Part shown: positions 1 to 7,334 of the stretch, piece after piece
Layout: each line of letters begins with the position of its first letter
Position numbering within the stretch: position 1 is the first letter of the stretch
Source: Actinobacteria bacterium casp-actino8
Lineage (GTDB): Bacteria > Actinomycetota > Acidimicrobiia > Acidimicrobiales > Ilumatobacteraceae
DNA length: 18,699 bases
Direction of reading: 5' to 3'
Assembly: GCA_001510455.1 (NCBI GenBank)
Contig: LFFH01000021.1
Coordinates: 1 to 18,699 of the forward strand
Program-made: the position numbers and the translations under genes
Notes under the pieces: generated by a model
What the model was told of the DNA's origin: nothing
Seen by the model: only the letters and a program-made list of their open reading frames with translations
Databases searched by the model: none

Positions 1-60
1 CATCTTCTTGTGCTTCTTCTTGCGCATCCGCTTGCGTCGCTTCTTGATCAACGAACCCAT
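1..60 (-). CDS. Small ribosomal protein bS22 (AURKAIP1/COX24 domain), N-terminal part
   Basis: Twenty codons are visible, read from an ATG at 60-58 down to the window edge. The peptide begins MGSLIKKRRKRMRKKKHKKM, almost all Lys and Arg. It closely matches the start of the roughly 33-residue actinobacterial protein (MGSVIKKRRKRMSKKKH in mycobacteria), known as a small-subunit ribosomal protein near the decoding region. A GAGAGG ribosome binding site (complement of 67-72) lies 6 nt before the ATG. The C-terminus is outside the window. The gene diverges from tRNA-Gln and has its own promoter. The family call is strong despite the short length because this basic N-terminus is distinctive. Confidence 0.9.
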   Translation of the reverse strand, partial: MGSLIKKRRKRMRKKKHKKM

Positions 61-89
61 GGAGAACCTCTCGAAAGACTGAAGGGCCG

Positions 90-118
90 AGGCTAGCCAC
101 GGCCCCACTCCGAGCCAA
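90..118 (-). promoter_or_regulatory. Sigma-70-type promoter of the bS22 gene
   Basis: On the minus strand a TTGGCT -35 box (118-113) is followed after exactly 17 nt by a TAGCCT -10 box (95-90). This predicts a start near 83 and a leader of about 20 nt carrying the GAGAGG site. It is the best-formed two-box promoter in the window. It is predicted from sequence only. Confidence 0.55.
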
Positions 119-138
119 CGCCCGGGAAATCGAGCCAG

Positions 139-144
139 TAGCCT
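139..144 (+). promoter_or_regulatory. Probable -10 box for tRNA-Gln
   Basis: TAGCCT lies 11 nt before the mature tRNA start, giving a predicted transcript start near 151 and a 5' leader of about 5 nt. The hexamer is identical to the -10 box of the divergent bS22 promoter. No convincing -35 is seen at 16-18 nt upstream. Confidence 0.4.
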
Positions 145-155
145 GGGAGGCACAT

Positions 156-227
156 TCCGGGGTCGTTCAATCGGTAGGACAGCGGATTTTGATTCCGCGA
201 ATAGGGGTTCGAGACCTCTCCCCGGAG
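156..227 (+). tRNA. tRNA-Gln, anticodon TTG
   Basis: A full cloverleaf can be folded. The acceptor stem is TCCGGGG (156-162) with CCCCGGA (220-226) and discriminator G227. The D stem is 165-168 with 177-180. The anticodon stem GCGGA/TCCGC (182-186, 194-198) closes a 7-nt loop with TTG at 189-191. A 5-nt variable region follows, then a T stem (203-207 with 215-219) and loop TTCGAGA. TTG decodes CAA and CAG by wobble. CCA is not fully encoded (CAC follows), so the 3' end needs CCA addition. U at the first acceptor position is typical of bacterial tRNA-Gln. Confidence 0.95.
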
Positions 228-295
228 CACATTCACCCGGGCCGAACAACCGGTGAGGGCTCTGCATCGTGCCGGCCTCGCCGTACCGGGCGTGA

Positions 296-301
296 TATCT
301 C
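296..301 (+). promoter_or_regulatory. Possible -10 box for leaderless glmU
   Basis: TATCTC lies exactly 6 nt before the GTG start at 308, the same geometry seen at other genes here. Its last base departs from the TANNNT consensus, and no Shine-Dalgarno sequence precedes the start. Weak on its own. Confidence 0.3.
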
Positions 302-307
302 TAGATC

Positions 308-1408
308 GTGCCCGTGAACGCCCTCATTCTGGCCGCCGGTGAGGGGACCCGGATGCGGTCGACTCGCCCCAAACCCCTGCACCTCATCTGCGGGCGACCG
401 CTCGTGATGCACGTGGTCCACTCGCTTTCGATGGTTCGACCTGCCCACACCGTGGTCGTGGTGGGTCACGGAAGTGAACGAGTGACCAAACGAGTCATCG
501 ACGATGCACCCGAGTGGGCGCACATGCTCTTCGCCGAACAATCGGTGCAACGCGGGACCGGCGATGCGGCCTTGGTCGGTCTCGACGCTCTCGACGCCCG
601 TCATGCCGACCATGACGACACGTCCACCGTGCTGGTGCTGACGGGCGACACCCCTCTCTTGCGCCCCGAGACGATCGACGACCTGGTGAGTCATCACGAG
701 GCCAACCACCTCGGAGCCACGGTCCTCGTCGCCGATCTGGCCGAGGCCCCGGGCGGTGCCGCCGGGTACGGACGCATCGTGCGGGATCCGAAGTCGGGTC
801 GTGTACTCCGCATCGTCGAACAACGGGACGCCTCGCCGGAGGAACGACGCATCACCGAGATCAACACCGGGATCTTCGCGTTCCGTCGTGACCTGCTCGG
901 CCCGGCTCTGCGCCACCTGTCGCCCCACAACTCGCAGGCCGAGTACTACCTCACCGACGTGGTGGCCTCTCTCGCCGGGATGGGACACCAGATCGGAGCG
1001 GTCACCGCCGACGCGGCCGAGACCCTCGGAGTCAACGATCGGTGGCAACTGGCCCTCGCCGAACGGGAGCTGCGGTCACGGATCAATCGCCATTGGCTGC
1101 TGAACGGTGTCACCATGCTCGACCCGCGGCAAACGTTCGTCGACACGACGGTGTCGATTGGCCGCGACGTCACCCTCTTCCCCGGCACGATCCTGCAAGG
1201 ACGCACCACCCTCGGGGACGGGTGCGAGATCGGACCCAACACTCGCCTGGTCGACACCTCAGTGGGTGAACGATCGACGGTCGAGAACACGGTCGCCCAT
1301 GGCGCGCACATCGGATCGGACTGTCATATCGGACCGTTCGCACACCTCGCCCCCGGATCGCGTGTCGCTGATGGAGTGACGACCGGCGCGTTCTATAGTG
1401 ATTCGTGA
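308..1408 (+). CDS. glmU: GlmU-type UDP-N-acetylglucosamine pyrophosphorylase, short form
   Basis: The family makes UDP-GlcNAc for cell-wall synthesis; standard GlmU is bifunctional and about 450-495 residues long. This protein has 366. The N-terminal uridyltransferase domain is intact: LAAGEGTRMRS (8-18) with K22, QRGTG (81-85), GDTPL (113-117, D114 probable metal ligand), GYGRI (153-157), EQRDAS (171-176), NTG (186-188) and N243. A left-handed beta-helix begins near 270 but ends at 366. The segment carrying the acetyltransferase residues (His363 and Lys351 in E. coli) is absent, and the RLRPG motif reads HLAPG (346-350). Only 56 nt separate the stop from prs, so no frameshifted remainder follows. 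The start is GTG 308; GTG 314 is possible. The protein probably uridylates GlcNAc-1-P but cannot acetylate GlcN-1-P. Confidence 0.85.
   Translation: MPVNALILAAGEGTRMRSTRPKPLHLICGRPLVMHVVHSLSMVRPAHTVVVVGHGSERVTKRVIDDAPEWAHMLFAEQSVQRGTGDAALVGLDALDARHADHDDTSTVLVLTGDTPLLRPETIDDLVSHHEANHLGATVLVADLAEAPGGAAGYGRIVRDPKSGRVLRIVEQRDASPEERRITEINTGIFAFRRDLLGPALRHLSPHNSQAEYYLTDVVASLAGMGHQIGAVTADAAETLGVNDRWQLALAERELRSRINRHWLLNGVTMLDPRQTFVDTTVSIGRDVTLFPGTILQGRTTLGDGCEIGPNTRLVDTSVGERSTVENTVAHGAHIGSDCHIGPFAHLAPGSRVADGVTTGAFYSDS
1394..1399 (+). promoter_or_regulatory. Candidate -10 box for prs inside the 3' end of glmU
   Basis: TATAGT is one mismatch from TATAAT and stands out in GC-rich DNA. It predicts a transcript start near 1406 and a leader of about 59 nt before the prs ATG. 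No clear -35 is seen 16-18 nt upstream. It would give prs its own promoter in addition to read-through from glmU. Confidence 0.45.
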
Positions 1409-1438
1409 GCAGTGATTCATGAGCAGTGGTTCGTGAGC
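1397..1438 (+). repeat. Three tandem 14-bp repeats between glmU and prs
   Basis: The units are AGTGATTCGTGAGC (1397-1410), AGTGATTCATGAGC (1411-1424) and AGTGGTTCGTGAGC (1425-1438). Units two and three each differ from unit one at one position. The array starts in the candidate TATAGT -10 box, contains the glmU stop codon (1406-1408) and ends 26 nt before the prs start. Each unit holds start/stop-type triplets (GTGA or ATGA). The function is unknown; slippage-generated duplication is the simplest origin. Confidence 0.9.
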
Positions 1439-1464
1439 GAGTGATCGAGGGGCGACGGGAATTC

Positions 1465-2445
1465 ATGGACAAGGTCACGACCAAGCGAATGGTTCTCTAT
1501 TCGGGTCGTACCCATCCTGCGCTGGCCCAGGAGGTCGCCCAGAACCTCGGCATCGAACTCGCCGATCCGAACCTGGTGGAATTCGCCAACGGTGAGGTGC
1601 GACCGCGATTCGGCGACAGCGTTCGCGGCTGCGACGTGTTCATCATGCAGACGCACTACGGCTGTGACGGTCGCAGCATCAACGACTCGATCATGGAACA
1701 ACTCATCATGATCGATGCTGCGCAGCGAGCCTCAGCCAAACGCATCACCGCCGTGTGCCCCTTCTACGGCTACGCGCGACAGGATCGTAAGGCCGAAGGT
1801 CGTGAACCCATCACGGCCCGTCTGATCGCCGACTTGTTCCTCGCTGCCGGAGCCAAGCGCATGGTCTCGATCGACTTGCACAGTGGTCAGATCCAAGGCT
1901 TCTTCGGAGGGCCGGTCGACCACCTCACCGCCATGCCAGTGATCGAGGACTACATCCGTGCCAACGCCAAGGATCCGGTGATCGTGTCGCCCGATGCCGG
2001 TCGCATCAAGGTGGCCGAACGTATGCAACAGCACCTCGGCGCCGACCTGGCGTTCGTGTACAAGCGCCGCCCGAAGGGCACCACCAACACCGCTCAGGCC
2101 CTCGACGTGATCGGTGACGTGGAGGGGCGTCTGTGCATCCTCACCGACGACATGATCGACACCGGTGGCACGATCGTGTCGGCCGCCGAGCTCCTCTTGA
2201 ACAAGGGCGCCACCGAGGTGTGGGCCATGGCCACCCACGGAGTGCTGTCCGGACCGGCCATCGAGAGGCTCCAGAACTCTCGTATCGACCGGGTGATCCT
2301 GACCAACACGTTGCCCATCCCGGCCGAGAAGAAGATCGACAAGATCGAGGTCATCTCGGTGGCTCCGATCATCGCCGATGCCTTGTCGGCGGTGTTCGAC
2401 GACACGAGCGTGTCGGAGATCTTCGGCGGCGAGAACCAGGCCTGA
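1465..2445 (+). CDS. prs: Ribose-phosphate pyrophosphokinase (PRPP synthetase)
   Basis: This cytosolic enzyme transfers pyrophosphate from ATP to ribose-5-phosphate, making PRPP for purine, pyrimidine, His, Trp and NAD synthesis. The 326 residues match the class I family length. Visible motifs are YARQDRK (103-109), DLHSGQIQGFF (137-147), catalytic Lys in YKRRPK (K200) and the PRPP-binding loop DDMIDTGGT (228-236). I place the start at ATG 1465 because family proteins begin a few residues before this point. The frame stays open back to GTG 1426, but that would add 13 residues encoded by the repeat region. A GGGA (1457-1460) or GAGGGG (1447-1452) may act as ribosome binding site. Linkage to glmU, rplY and pth is conserved in Bacillus and mycobacteria. 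Confidence 0.97.
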   Translation: MDKVTTKRMVLYSGRTHPALAQEVAQNLGIELADPNLVEFANGEVRPRFGDSVRGCDVFIMQTHYGCDGRSINDSIMEQLIMIDAAQRASAKRITAVCPFYGYARQDRKAEGREPITARLIADLFLAAGAKRMVSIDLHSGQIQGFFGGPVDHLTAMPVIEDYIRANAKDPVIVSPDAGRIKVAERMQQHLGADLAFVYKRRPKGTTNTAQALDVIGDVEGRLCILTDDMIDTGGTIVSAAELLLNKGATEVWAMATHGVLSGPAIERLQNSRIDRVILTNTLPIPAEKKIDKIEVISVAPIIADALSAVFDDTSVSEIFGGENQA

Positions 2446-2482
2446 TCGGGGTCCCCGGCCCGGGTGGGATCCCCTCGGATCA
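2443..2482 (+). terminator. Strong stem-loop over the prs stop codon, terminator-like
   Basis: TGATC (2443-2447, including the stop TGA) pairs with GATCA (2478-2482). GGGGTCCC (2448-2455) pairs with GGGATCCCC (2466-2474) with T2470 bulged, around a 10-nt loop. No T-run follows, so it is not a classical intrinsic terminator. It may attenuate, stabilise the upstream mRNA, or do nothing. Confidence 0.35.
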
Positions 2483-2487
2483 GCCCG

Positions 2488-2493
2488 TAGCAT
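2488..2493 (+). promoter_or_regulatory. Possible -10 box for rplY
   Basis: TAGCAT lies 54 nt before the rplY ATG, downstream of the prs hairpin. It would give a leader of about 48 nt with the GAAAGG ribosome binding site (2536-2541, 6 nt from ATG). No good -35 is visible. Confidence 0.3.
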
Positions 2494-2547
2494 GGCAAGC
2501 CGGTATCTCCCCAGGGCTCGAATCCGGGGATCCACGAAAGGCCCGTC

Positions 2548-3183
2548 ATGTCCACCACACTTCGCCTCACATCGGGACGCGCCGAGGGTTCGGCCGCCGC
2601 CCGTCGCCTGCGTCGCCAGGAATCGATTCCGGCCGTTCTGTACGGACTCGGCATGTCACCGGTGTCGGTGGCGGTCGAGCGCAGTGCGCTTCGTCTCGCT
2701 CTGTCGGGTCCCGCCGGAGCCAACACCATCCTCACTCTCGAAGTCGACGGCAATTCGTATCCGGCCGTCGTGAAGGACATGCAGCGCCATCCGGTCCGTC
2801 GTACCGTCGCTCATGTCGACTTCATGCGCATCGACCTCAGTGAAGAGCTGACCGTGTCGGTCCCCGTGCATCTCGTCGGAAACGCCAAGGCCGTTCTGTC
2901 CGAGGGTGGACTCGTCGACGCCGCCGCCGACACCCTCGAGATCGTCACCACACCGGCCAACATGCCGAGCGAAATCGCAGTCGACGTGTCGAACATGCAG
3001 ATCGGTGACGTCATTCGTCTCTCCGAGATCACGATGCCGGCCGGGTGCCGCGCCATCGGTGATCCCAAGATGCCCGTCGTCACCACCGTGACTGGTTCGA
3101 AGGCCGCTCAGGCTGCCGAGGCCGCTCCCGCCGAGGGTGCCGAGGGTGCCGAAGCCGCTGGCGAAACTCCGGCTGAGTCCTGA
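2548..3183 (+). CDS. rplY: Large ribosomal protein bL25, long CTC/TL5 form
   Basis: bL25 binds 5S rRNA in the large ribosomal subunit; the long CTC form carries an extra C-terminal beta domain. The protein has 211 residues. The N-terminal RNA-binding domain spans about 1-90 and includes the family signature around KDMQRHPVRRTVAHVDFMRID. The CTC domain follows from about 95 to 182. The last 25 or so residues are an Ala/Glu/Gly tail partly encoded by 9-bp repeats (GCCGAGGGT at 3130-3147 and a variant copy). Acidic tails of this sort are common in actinobacterial bL25. The ATG is preceded by GAAAGG at 6 nt. It sits between prs and pth as in Bacillus (ctc). Confidence 0.95.
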   Translation: MSTTLRLTSGRAEGSAAARRLRRQESIPAVLYGLGMSPVSVAVERSALRLALSGPAGANTILTLEVDGNSYPAVVKDMQRHPVRRTVAHVDFMRIDLSEELTVSVPVHLVGNAKAVLSEGGLVDAAADTLEIVTTPANMPSEIAVDVSNMQIGDVIRLSEITMPAGCRAIGDPKMPVVTTVTGSKAAQAAEAAPAEGAEGAEAAGETPAES

Positions 3184-3190
3184 CCCGACA

Positions 3191-3206
3191 CTGGGGATCT
3201 CCCCAG
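3191..3206 (+). terminator. Stem-loop after rplY, terminator-like
   Basis: CTGGGG (3191-3196) and CCCCAG (3201-3206) form a perfect 6-bp stem with an ATCT loop, 7 nt after the rplY stop. The closing A-T could extend it to 7 bp. No T-tract follows, so it may be a weak terminator or a processing/stability element before pth. Confidence 0.4.
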
Positions 3207-3234
3207 ACGTTCGGTGAACGCGAGACTGTGACCC

Positions 3235-3876
3235 ATGGGACTCATGTCGCGCGGTGATCGTGGCGGCAAGAAGCACGCCCCGACCTTCGACTTTCTCGTG
3301 GTCGGCCTGGGCAACCCGGGTCAGCAATACGCACGGACCCGTCACAATGTCGGTGAAGAAGTCGTGGCCGAGCTCGCCCGGCGTTGCGGAACGTCGCTCT
3401 CGTCGGGACGCGACTCGGCGACCGAGGCACAGGTGCGAATCGGTTCTCCCCCGTCGACCAAGCGAGCGATTCTGGCGTTTCCGCTCACCTTCATGAACGA
3501 AAGCGGACAGGCCGTTGCGAAGTTGATTCGACGTCACGGCTTCGTTCTCGACAAGAACTTCCCCGAGCTGATCGTCATTCACGACGAACTCGATCTGCCA
3601 CCTGGAACGGTGCGAGTGAAGTTCGGTGGCGGGTTGGGCGGTCACAACGGTCTGCGCAGCATCACGTCTCGGATCGGCACTCAGGACTACACCCGCGTTC
3701 GTATCGGCGTCGGTAAACCGACGTCCAAGGAACAGGGCGCCAATCACGTTCTGAGTCGTGTCCCTCCGTCCGAGCGCGAGGTTCTCGACGTTGCGGTCCG
3801 AGTAGCAGCCGATGCGGTGGAGAAGATCGTTCTCGACGGCGTCGATGCGGCCATGAACCGGTTCAACGCTTCGTGA
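3235..3876 (+). CDS. pth: Peptidyl-tRNA hydrolase
   Basis: The enzyme frees tRNA from peptidyl-tRNAs that drop off the ribosome. The protein has 213 residues, slightly longer than the usual 190 or so because of a basic 18-residue N-terminal extension. Motifs: GLGNPGQQYARTRHNVG (24-40) with catalytic H37, LTFMNESG (84-91) with N88, IHDELDLPPG (115-124) with D117, and GGGLGGHNGLRSI (131-143) with N138. These correspond to H20, N68, D93 and N114 of E. coli Pth. The start is ATG 3235 or ATG 3244; neither has a clear Shine-Dalgarno, and the second would follow GGGA at 4 nt. The stop TGA overlaps the mfd GTG in a GTGA quartet, implying translational coupling. Confidence 0.96.
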   Translation: MGLMSRGDRGGKKHAPTFDFLVVGLGNPGQQYARTRHNVGEEVVAELARRCGTSLSSGRDSATEAQVRIGSPPSTKRAILAFPLTFMNESGQAVAKLIRRHGFVLDKNFPELIVIHDELDLPPGTVRVKFGGGLGGHNGLRSITSRIGTQDYTRVRIGVGKPTSKEQGANHVLSRVPPSEREVLDVAVRVAADAVEKIVLDGVDAAMNRFNAS

Positions 3877-6800
3877 GCGTTCTTGCGACTCTTCCACCGC
3901 GACTGCGCGACGATTCGGCTCTGCGCAGCCTGATCGGAGCCGTCGACGGCACCATCGCTGTTCCTGATTCGGCGCGCGCCATCACCGTGGCCGCGCTCGC
4001 TCAATTGTCGGGACGGCAGCCACTCGTTCTCGCCTGTCCGACCGGAACCATGGCCGCTCAGTTGTACGACGACCTCCGCTATTTCATGCCTCGTCGCGGA
4101 GAATCCTCCGAGGTTCTTCTTTTCCCGGCCTGGGAAACGCTTCCGTTCGAGCGCGTGAGCCCGAGCGTCGAGACAATGGGACGACGGCTCGAAGTTCTGT
4201 GGCGACTCGCGGACCAATCGCATGATCGACCGTCGATCATCGTGGCGAGTATGCGCTCGCTGCTCCAGCAGCTCGGCCCCGACACTGCGCCCGGTGAATC
4301 GGGGTGCGCACCGATCGTCGTTCGAAAGGGTGCGACTCTCGACCCGGTCGAGGTGGTCAAGACATTGGTCGAACGGGGCTATCGCCGAGAGGATCTCGTC
4401 GAACATCGAGGTGAAGTCGCACTGCGTGGCGCCATCGTCGACGTCTTTCCTTCCACGAGTGATGTTCCCGTTCGTATCGATCTGTGGGGTGACGAAGTCG
4501 ACCGACTCACCACCTTCTCCGTCCACGATCAGCGCAGTGACGCCGACCTCGACGAAGTACTGATCTTTCCGGCGCGTGAAATGATCATGAGTGAGACATG
4601 TCGCGAGCGAGCGGCAGCACTCGTGGCATCCGATCCGTGGGGACGCGAGAACTGGGAACGTCTCGCCGAAGGGCAGATCTTCGACGGCATGGAGAGCTGG
4701 CTTCCCTGGCTCACCGAGACCCCGCGACTGCTGACCGACGTCTTGTCGCCCGAGGCCAAGGTGGTCCTCGTCGAACCTCGTCGACTGCGCGATCGAGCCC
4801 AAGATCTTCTGGCCGAAGAAGCCGACCTCGCTCGAGCTCTCGCGTCGTCGTGGGCCCGCGACGAGTCGCGTGAATTTCCGCGTCTTCATGCCGAACCCGA
4901 TCGTCTTCTCGGATCCACCCGTGGCTCGTGGAATCTGATTCCGGTCGCCGATGGACCCGAGGTGCCTTTGCTCGAGGCGAGCGGGTGGGGTGTGGCCACC
5001 GGCATGGGAACGCTCGGTGAGGGTCCGGCCGGACGTTTCACGCAATTGTTGGCCGACGGATACCGCGTGGTGGTTGCCGCCGACGGCGTAGGCTCGGCCG
5101 AGCGCCTCACATCACTGCTCGGCGACACCGGACTCGCATTCGCTGTCGTTGACGCCGATCGTCGCGAACACCTCGACCTCTCGGGGTCTGGCGGTGTGGT
5201 GGCCGTTGCGCCAATGCACCGGAGTTTCACCATTCCTTCAGCCAAGCTGGCCGTGGTCGCCGAGGCCGACATCACCGGGCGACGCCGCGCCCACCGCAAA
5301 CCGGCCCGTCGTCGGGCTACGTCGACCACGATCTTCGAAGACCTACAACCCGGCAACTACGTCGTGCATCACGTGCACGGGGTCGGCAAGTACGAGGGAA
5401 TGGTCAAGCGAACCATCGGTGGCATCGAGCGTGACTATCTCCTGCTCGCCTACAAAGGTGGCGACAAGCTTTATGTGCCGTCCGATCAGATCGACACGAT
5501 TCGCCAGTACGTCGGTGGCGAGACACCCGTCCTTCACCGTCTGGGTGGATCCGATTTCTCGAAGTCGAAGGCGCGCGTTCGCAGCGCCGTTCGTGAGATC
5601 GCTCAGGAACTGGTGGTGCTCTACCAGAAGCGCGTGACCGCACCCGGTCATGCCTACGGCCCCGACACGCCATGGCAACACGAAATGGAGGACTCCTTCC
5701 CCTTCGTCGAAACTCCCGACCAGAAGAAGGCGATCGACGAGATCAAGGTCGACATGGAACGCCCCTACCCCATGGACCGCCTGGTGTGCGCTGACGTGGG
5801 CTTCGGCAAGACCGAGGTCGCGGTACGAGCGGCGTTCAAGGCCATCCAGGACGGCAAACAGGTCGCGGTTCTCGTTCCGACCACATTGCTCGCTTCTCAA
5901 CACGGCAACACCTTCTCCGAACGTTTCGCCGGCTATCCGATTCGCGTCGAGGTGCTGTCGCGATTCCTCACCCAGAAAGAAGCCAACCACGTCGTCGCCG
6001 GTATCGAGTCGGGCGAGATCGACTGCGTCGTCGGAACTCACCGTCTGCTGGCGAGCGGCGTCAAGTTCAAGAATCTCGGACTCCTGGTCGTCGACGAGGA
6101 ACAGCGCTTCGGAGTTCAACACAAGGAGGCCATGAAGCATCTGAAGACGAACGTCGACGTTCTCACTCTCACGGCGACTCCTATTCCGCGAACACTGGAG
6201 ATGAGCTTGGTCGGTATCCGCGATCTGAGCCTCCTTCAGACTCCGCCCGCCGATCGCCAGCCGATCCTGACCTTCGTCGGCGAGTACGACGAGCGAGTGG
6301 CGATCGAAGCCATCCGACGCGAATTGCTCAGGGAGGGCCAAGTGTTCTGGGTGCACAACCGCGTCCAGTCGATCGAGGAGTGTGCAGCCGGACTGCGGGA
6401 ATTGGTGCCCGAGGCTCGGATCGCCGTCGCCCACGGTCAAATGGACGAAGGAACTCTCGAACAGATCGTTCTCGACTTCTGGGAGGGCGAGTACGACGTT
6501 CTCGTGTGCACCACCATCATCGAGAGCGGTATCGACATGCCGACGGTGAACACACTCGTGGTCGAACGCTCCGACCTGCTCGGTCTCGGCCAGATGCACC
6601 AGCTGCGCGGACGAGTCGGTCGAAGTGGTCAACGTGCCTACGCCTACCTCTTCCATCCGGCCGACCGAGCACTCACCGAAGAGGCCTACGAGCGCCTCCG
6701 CACGATCGGCGAATCGACCGAACTCGGTAGTGGTTTCAAGATCGCAATGCGGGATCTCGAGATCCGAGGCGCCGGCAACCTGCTCGGGGAAGCCCAGAGC

Positions 6801-7325
6801 GGACACATCGCTGCCGTCGGCTACGACCTCTACTGCCAGATGGTCACCGAGGCAGTCGGTGAGATGAAAGGTGAGCCGGTCAAGGAGCCGTCCGAGATCA
6901 AGATCGACGTCCCCACTCACGCCTTCCTCCCGACCGACTACGTCCCGAAGGAGGCACTCCGACTCGAGGCCTATCGACGTTTGGCCACTGTCGAGGACCA
7001 CCGCCAAGTCGACGACATTCGCACCGAGTGGCTCGATCGCTACGGTCCGGTCCCCGATCCGGCCGAGATGCTGCTCCAGGTCGGCCGGGTGCGCGCCGAA
7101 TGCCATCGACTGGGGGCCACCGAGGTGGTCGTCACTCGATCCGATGCCCGCTTGTCTCCGATCACCATGAAAGTGTCGGACACGATGCGTTTGTCACGAC
7201 TGGCGAAGGACGCCATCTACAAGGACACCCTTCAACAGTTGATCGTGCCGGTACCGCGCACTCGTGAACCCGTGGAATACCTCCTCGAGTTCCTGAGCCG
7301 TCTCTTCCCGACCGGTGACAACTAG
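3873..7325 (+). CDS. mfd: Transcription-repair coupling factor Mfd
   Basis: Mfd is a DNA translocase that pushes stalled RNA polymerase off damaged DNA and recruits UvrA. The 1150 residues are full length. The N-terminal UvrB-like module includes the ELFP-region equivalents and a GAIVDVFPS segment near 188-196. The RNA-polymerase-interacting domain starts near 495 (NYVVHHVHGVGKYEG). The RecG-like motor carries Walker A GFGKT (643-647), DEEQ (741-744), TATP (767-770) and the motif VI segment RGRVGR (912-917). The C-terminal TRCF domain begins near 1010. A basic linker of repeated Arg lies near 470-482. Translation starts at GTG 3873, overlapping the pth stop, and the gene ends in TAG 7323-7325. 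Confidence 0.98.
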   Translation: MSVLATLPPRLRDDSALRSLIGAVDGTIAVPDSARAITVAALAQLSGRQPLVLACPTGTMAAQLYDDLRYFMPRRGESSEVLLFPAWETLPFERVSPSVETMGRRLEVLWRLADQSHDRPSIIVASMRSLLQQLGPDTAPGESGCAPIVVRKGATLDPVEVVKTLVERGYRREDLVEHRGEVALRGAIVDVFPSTSDVPVRIDLWGDEVDRLTTFSVHDQRSDADLDEVLIFPAREMIMSETCRERAAALVASDPWGRENWERLAEGQIFDGMESWLPWLTETPRLLTDVLSPEAKVVLVEPRRLRDRAQDLLAEEADLARALASSWARDESREFPRLHAEPDRLLGSTRGSWNLIPVADGPEVPLLEASGWGVATGMGTLGEGPAGRFTQLLADGYRVVVAADGVGSAERLTSLLGDTGLAFAVVDADRREHLDLSGSGGVVAVAPMHRSFTIPSAKLAVVAEADITGRRRAHRKPARRRATSTTIFEDLQPGNYVVHHVHGVGKYEGMVKRTIGGIERDYLLLAYKGGDKLYVPSDQIDTIRQYVGGETPVLHRLGGSDFSKSKARVRSAVREIAQELVVLYQKRVTAPGHAYGPDTPWQHEMEDSFPFVETPDQKKAIDEIKVDMERPYPMDRLVCADVGFGKTEVAVRAAFKAIQDGKQVAVLVPTTLLASQHGNTFSERFAGYPIRVEVLSRFLTQKEANHVVAGIESGEIDCVVGTHRLLASGVKFKNLGLLVVDEEQRFGVQHKEAMKHLKTNVDVLTLTATPIPRTLEMSLVGIRDLSLLQTPPADRQPILTFVGEYDERVAIEAIRRELLREGQVFWVHNRVQSIEECAAGLRELVPEARIAVAHGQMDEGTLEQIVLDFWEGEYDVLVCTTIIESGIDMPTVNTLVVERSDLLGLGQMHQLRGRVGRSGQRAYAYLFHPADRALTEEAYERLRTIGESTELGSGFKIAMRDLEIRGAGNLLGEAQSGHIAAVGYDLYCQMVTEAVGEMKGEPVKEPSEIKIDVPTHAFLPTDYVPKEALRLEAYRRLATVEDHRQVDDIRTEWLDRYGPVPDPAEMLLQVGRVRAECHRLGATEVVVTRSDARLSPITMKVSDTMRLSRLAKDAIYKDTLQQLIVPVPRTREPVEYLLEFLSRLFPTGDN

Positions 7326-7328
7326 TTT
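7323..7328 (+). promoter_or_regulatory. Probable -10 box for a leaderless lipoprotein mRNA
   Basis: TAGTTT fits TANNNT and lies exactly 6 nt before GTG 7335, placing the likely transcript start at or next to the start codon. Its first three bases are the mfd stop codon. No Shine-Dalgarno precedes the start. Confidence 0.4.
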
Positions 7329-7334
7329 GGCGAC

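Noticed and set aside
1426..1464. Upstream GTG start for prs at 1426
   Set aside because: The extra 13 residues are encoded by the tandem repeat region and the family normally begins near the chosen ATG 1465.
3130..3156. Short 9-bp tandem repeats at the end of rplY
   Set aside because: They encode the usual Ala/Glu/Gly tail of long bL25 proteins and need no further explanation.
2656..5045. Two minus-strand open frames over 400 codons across rplY, pth and the start of mfd (2656-3897 and 3744-5045)
   Set aside because: They lie antisense to conserved genes, are full of His, Arg, Gly and Glu, and carry no family motif. Long antisense frames are expected in GC-rich coding DNA.
5343..7106. A 587-codon open frame on the minus strand inside mfd
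   Set aside because: It is antisense to a clearly conserved gene, has no recognisable domain, and its composition (runs of His, Asp, Gly and Val) is what the complement of GAC/GTC/CTC-rich codons gives.
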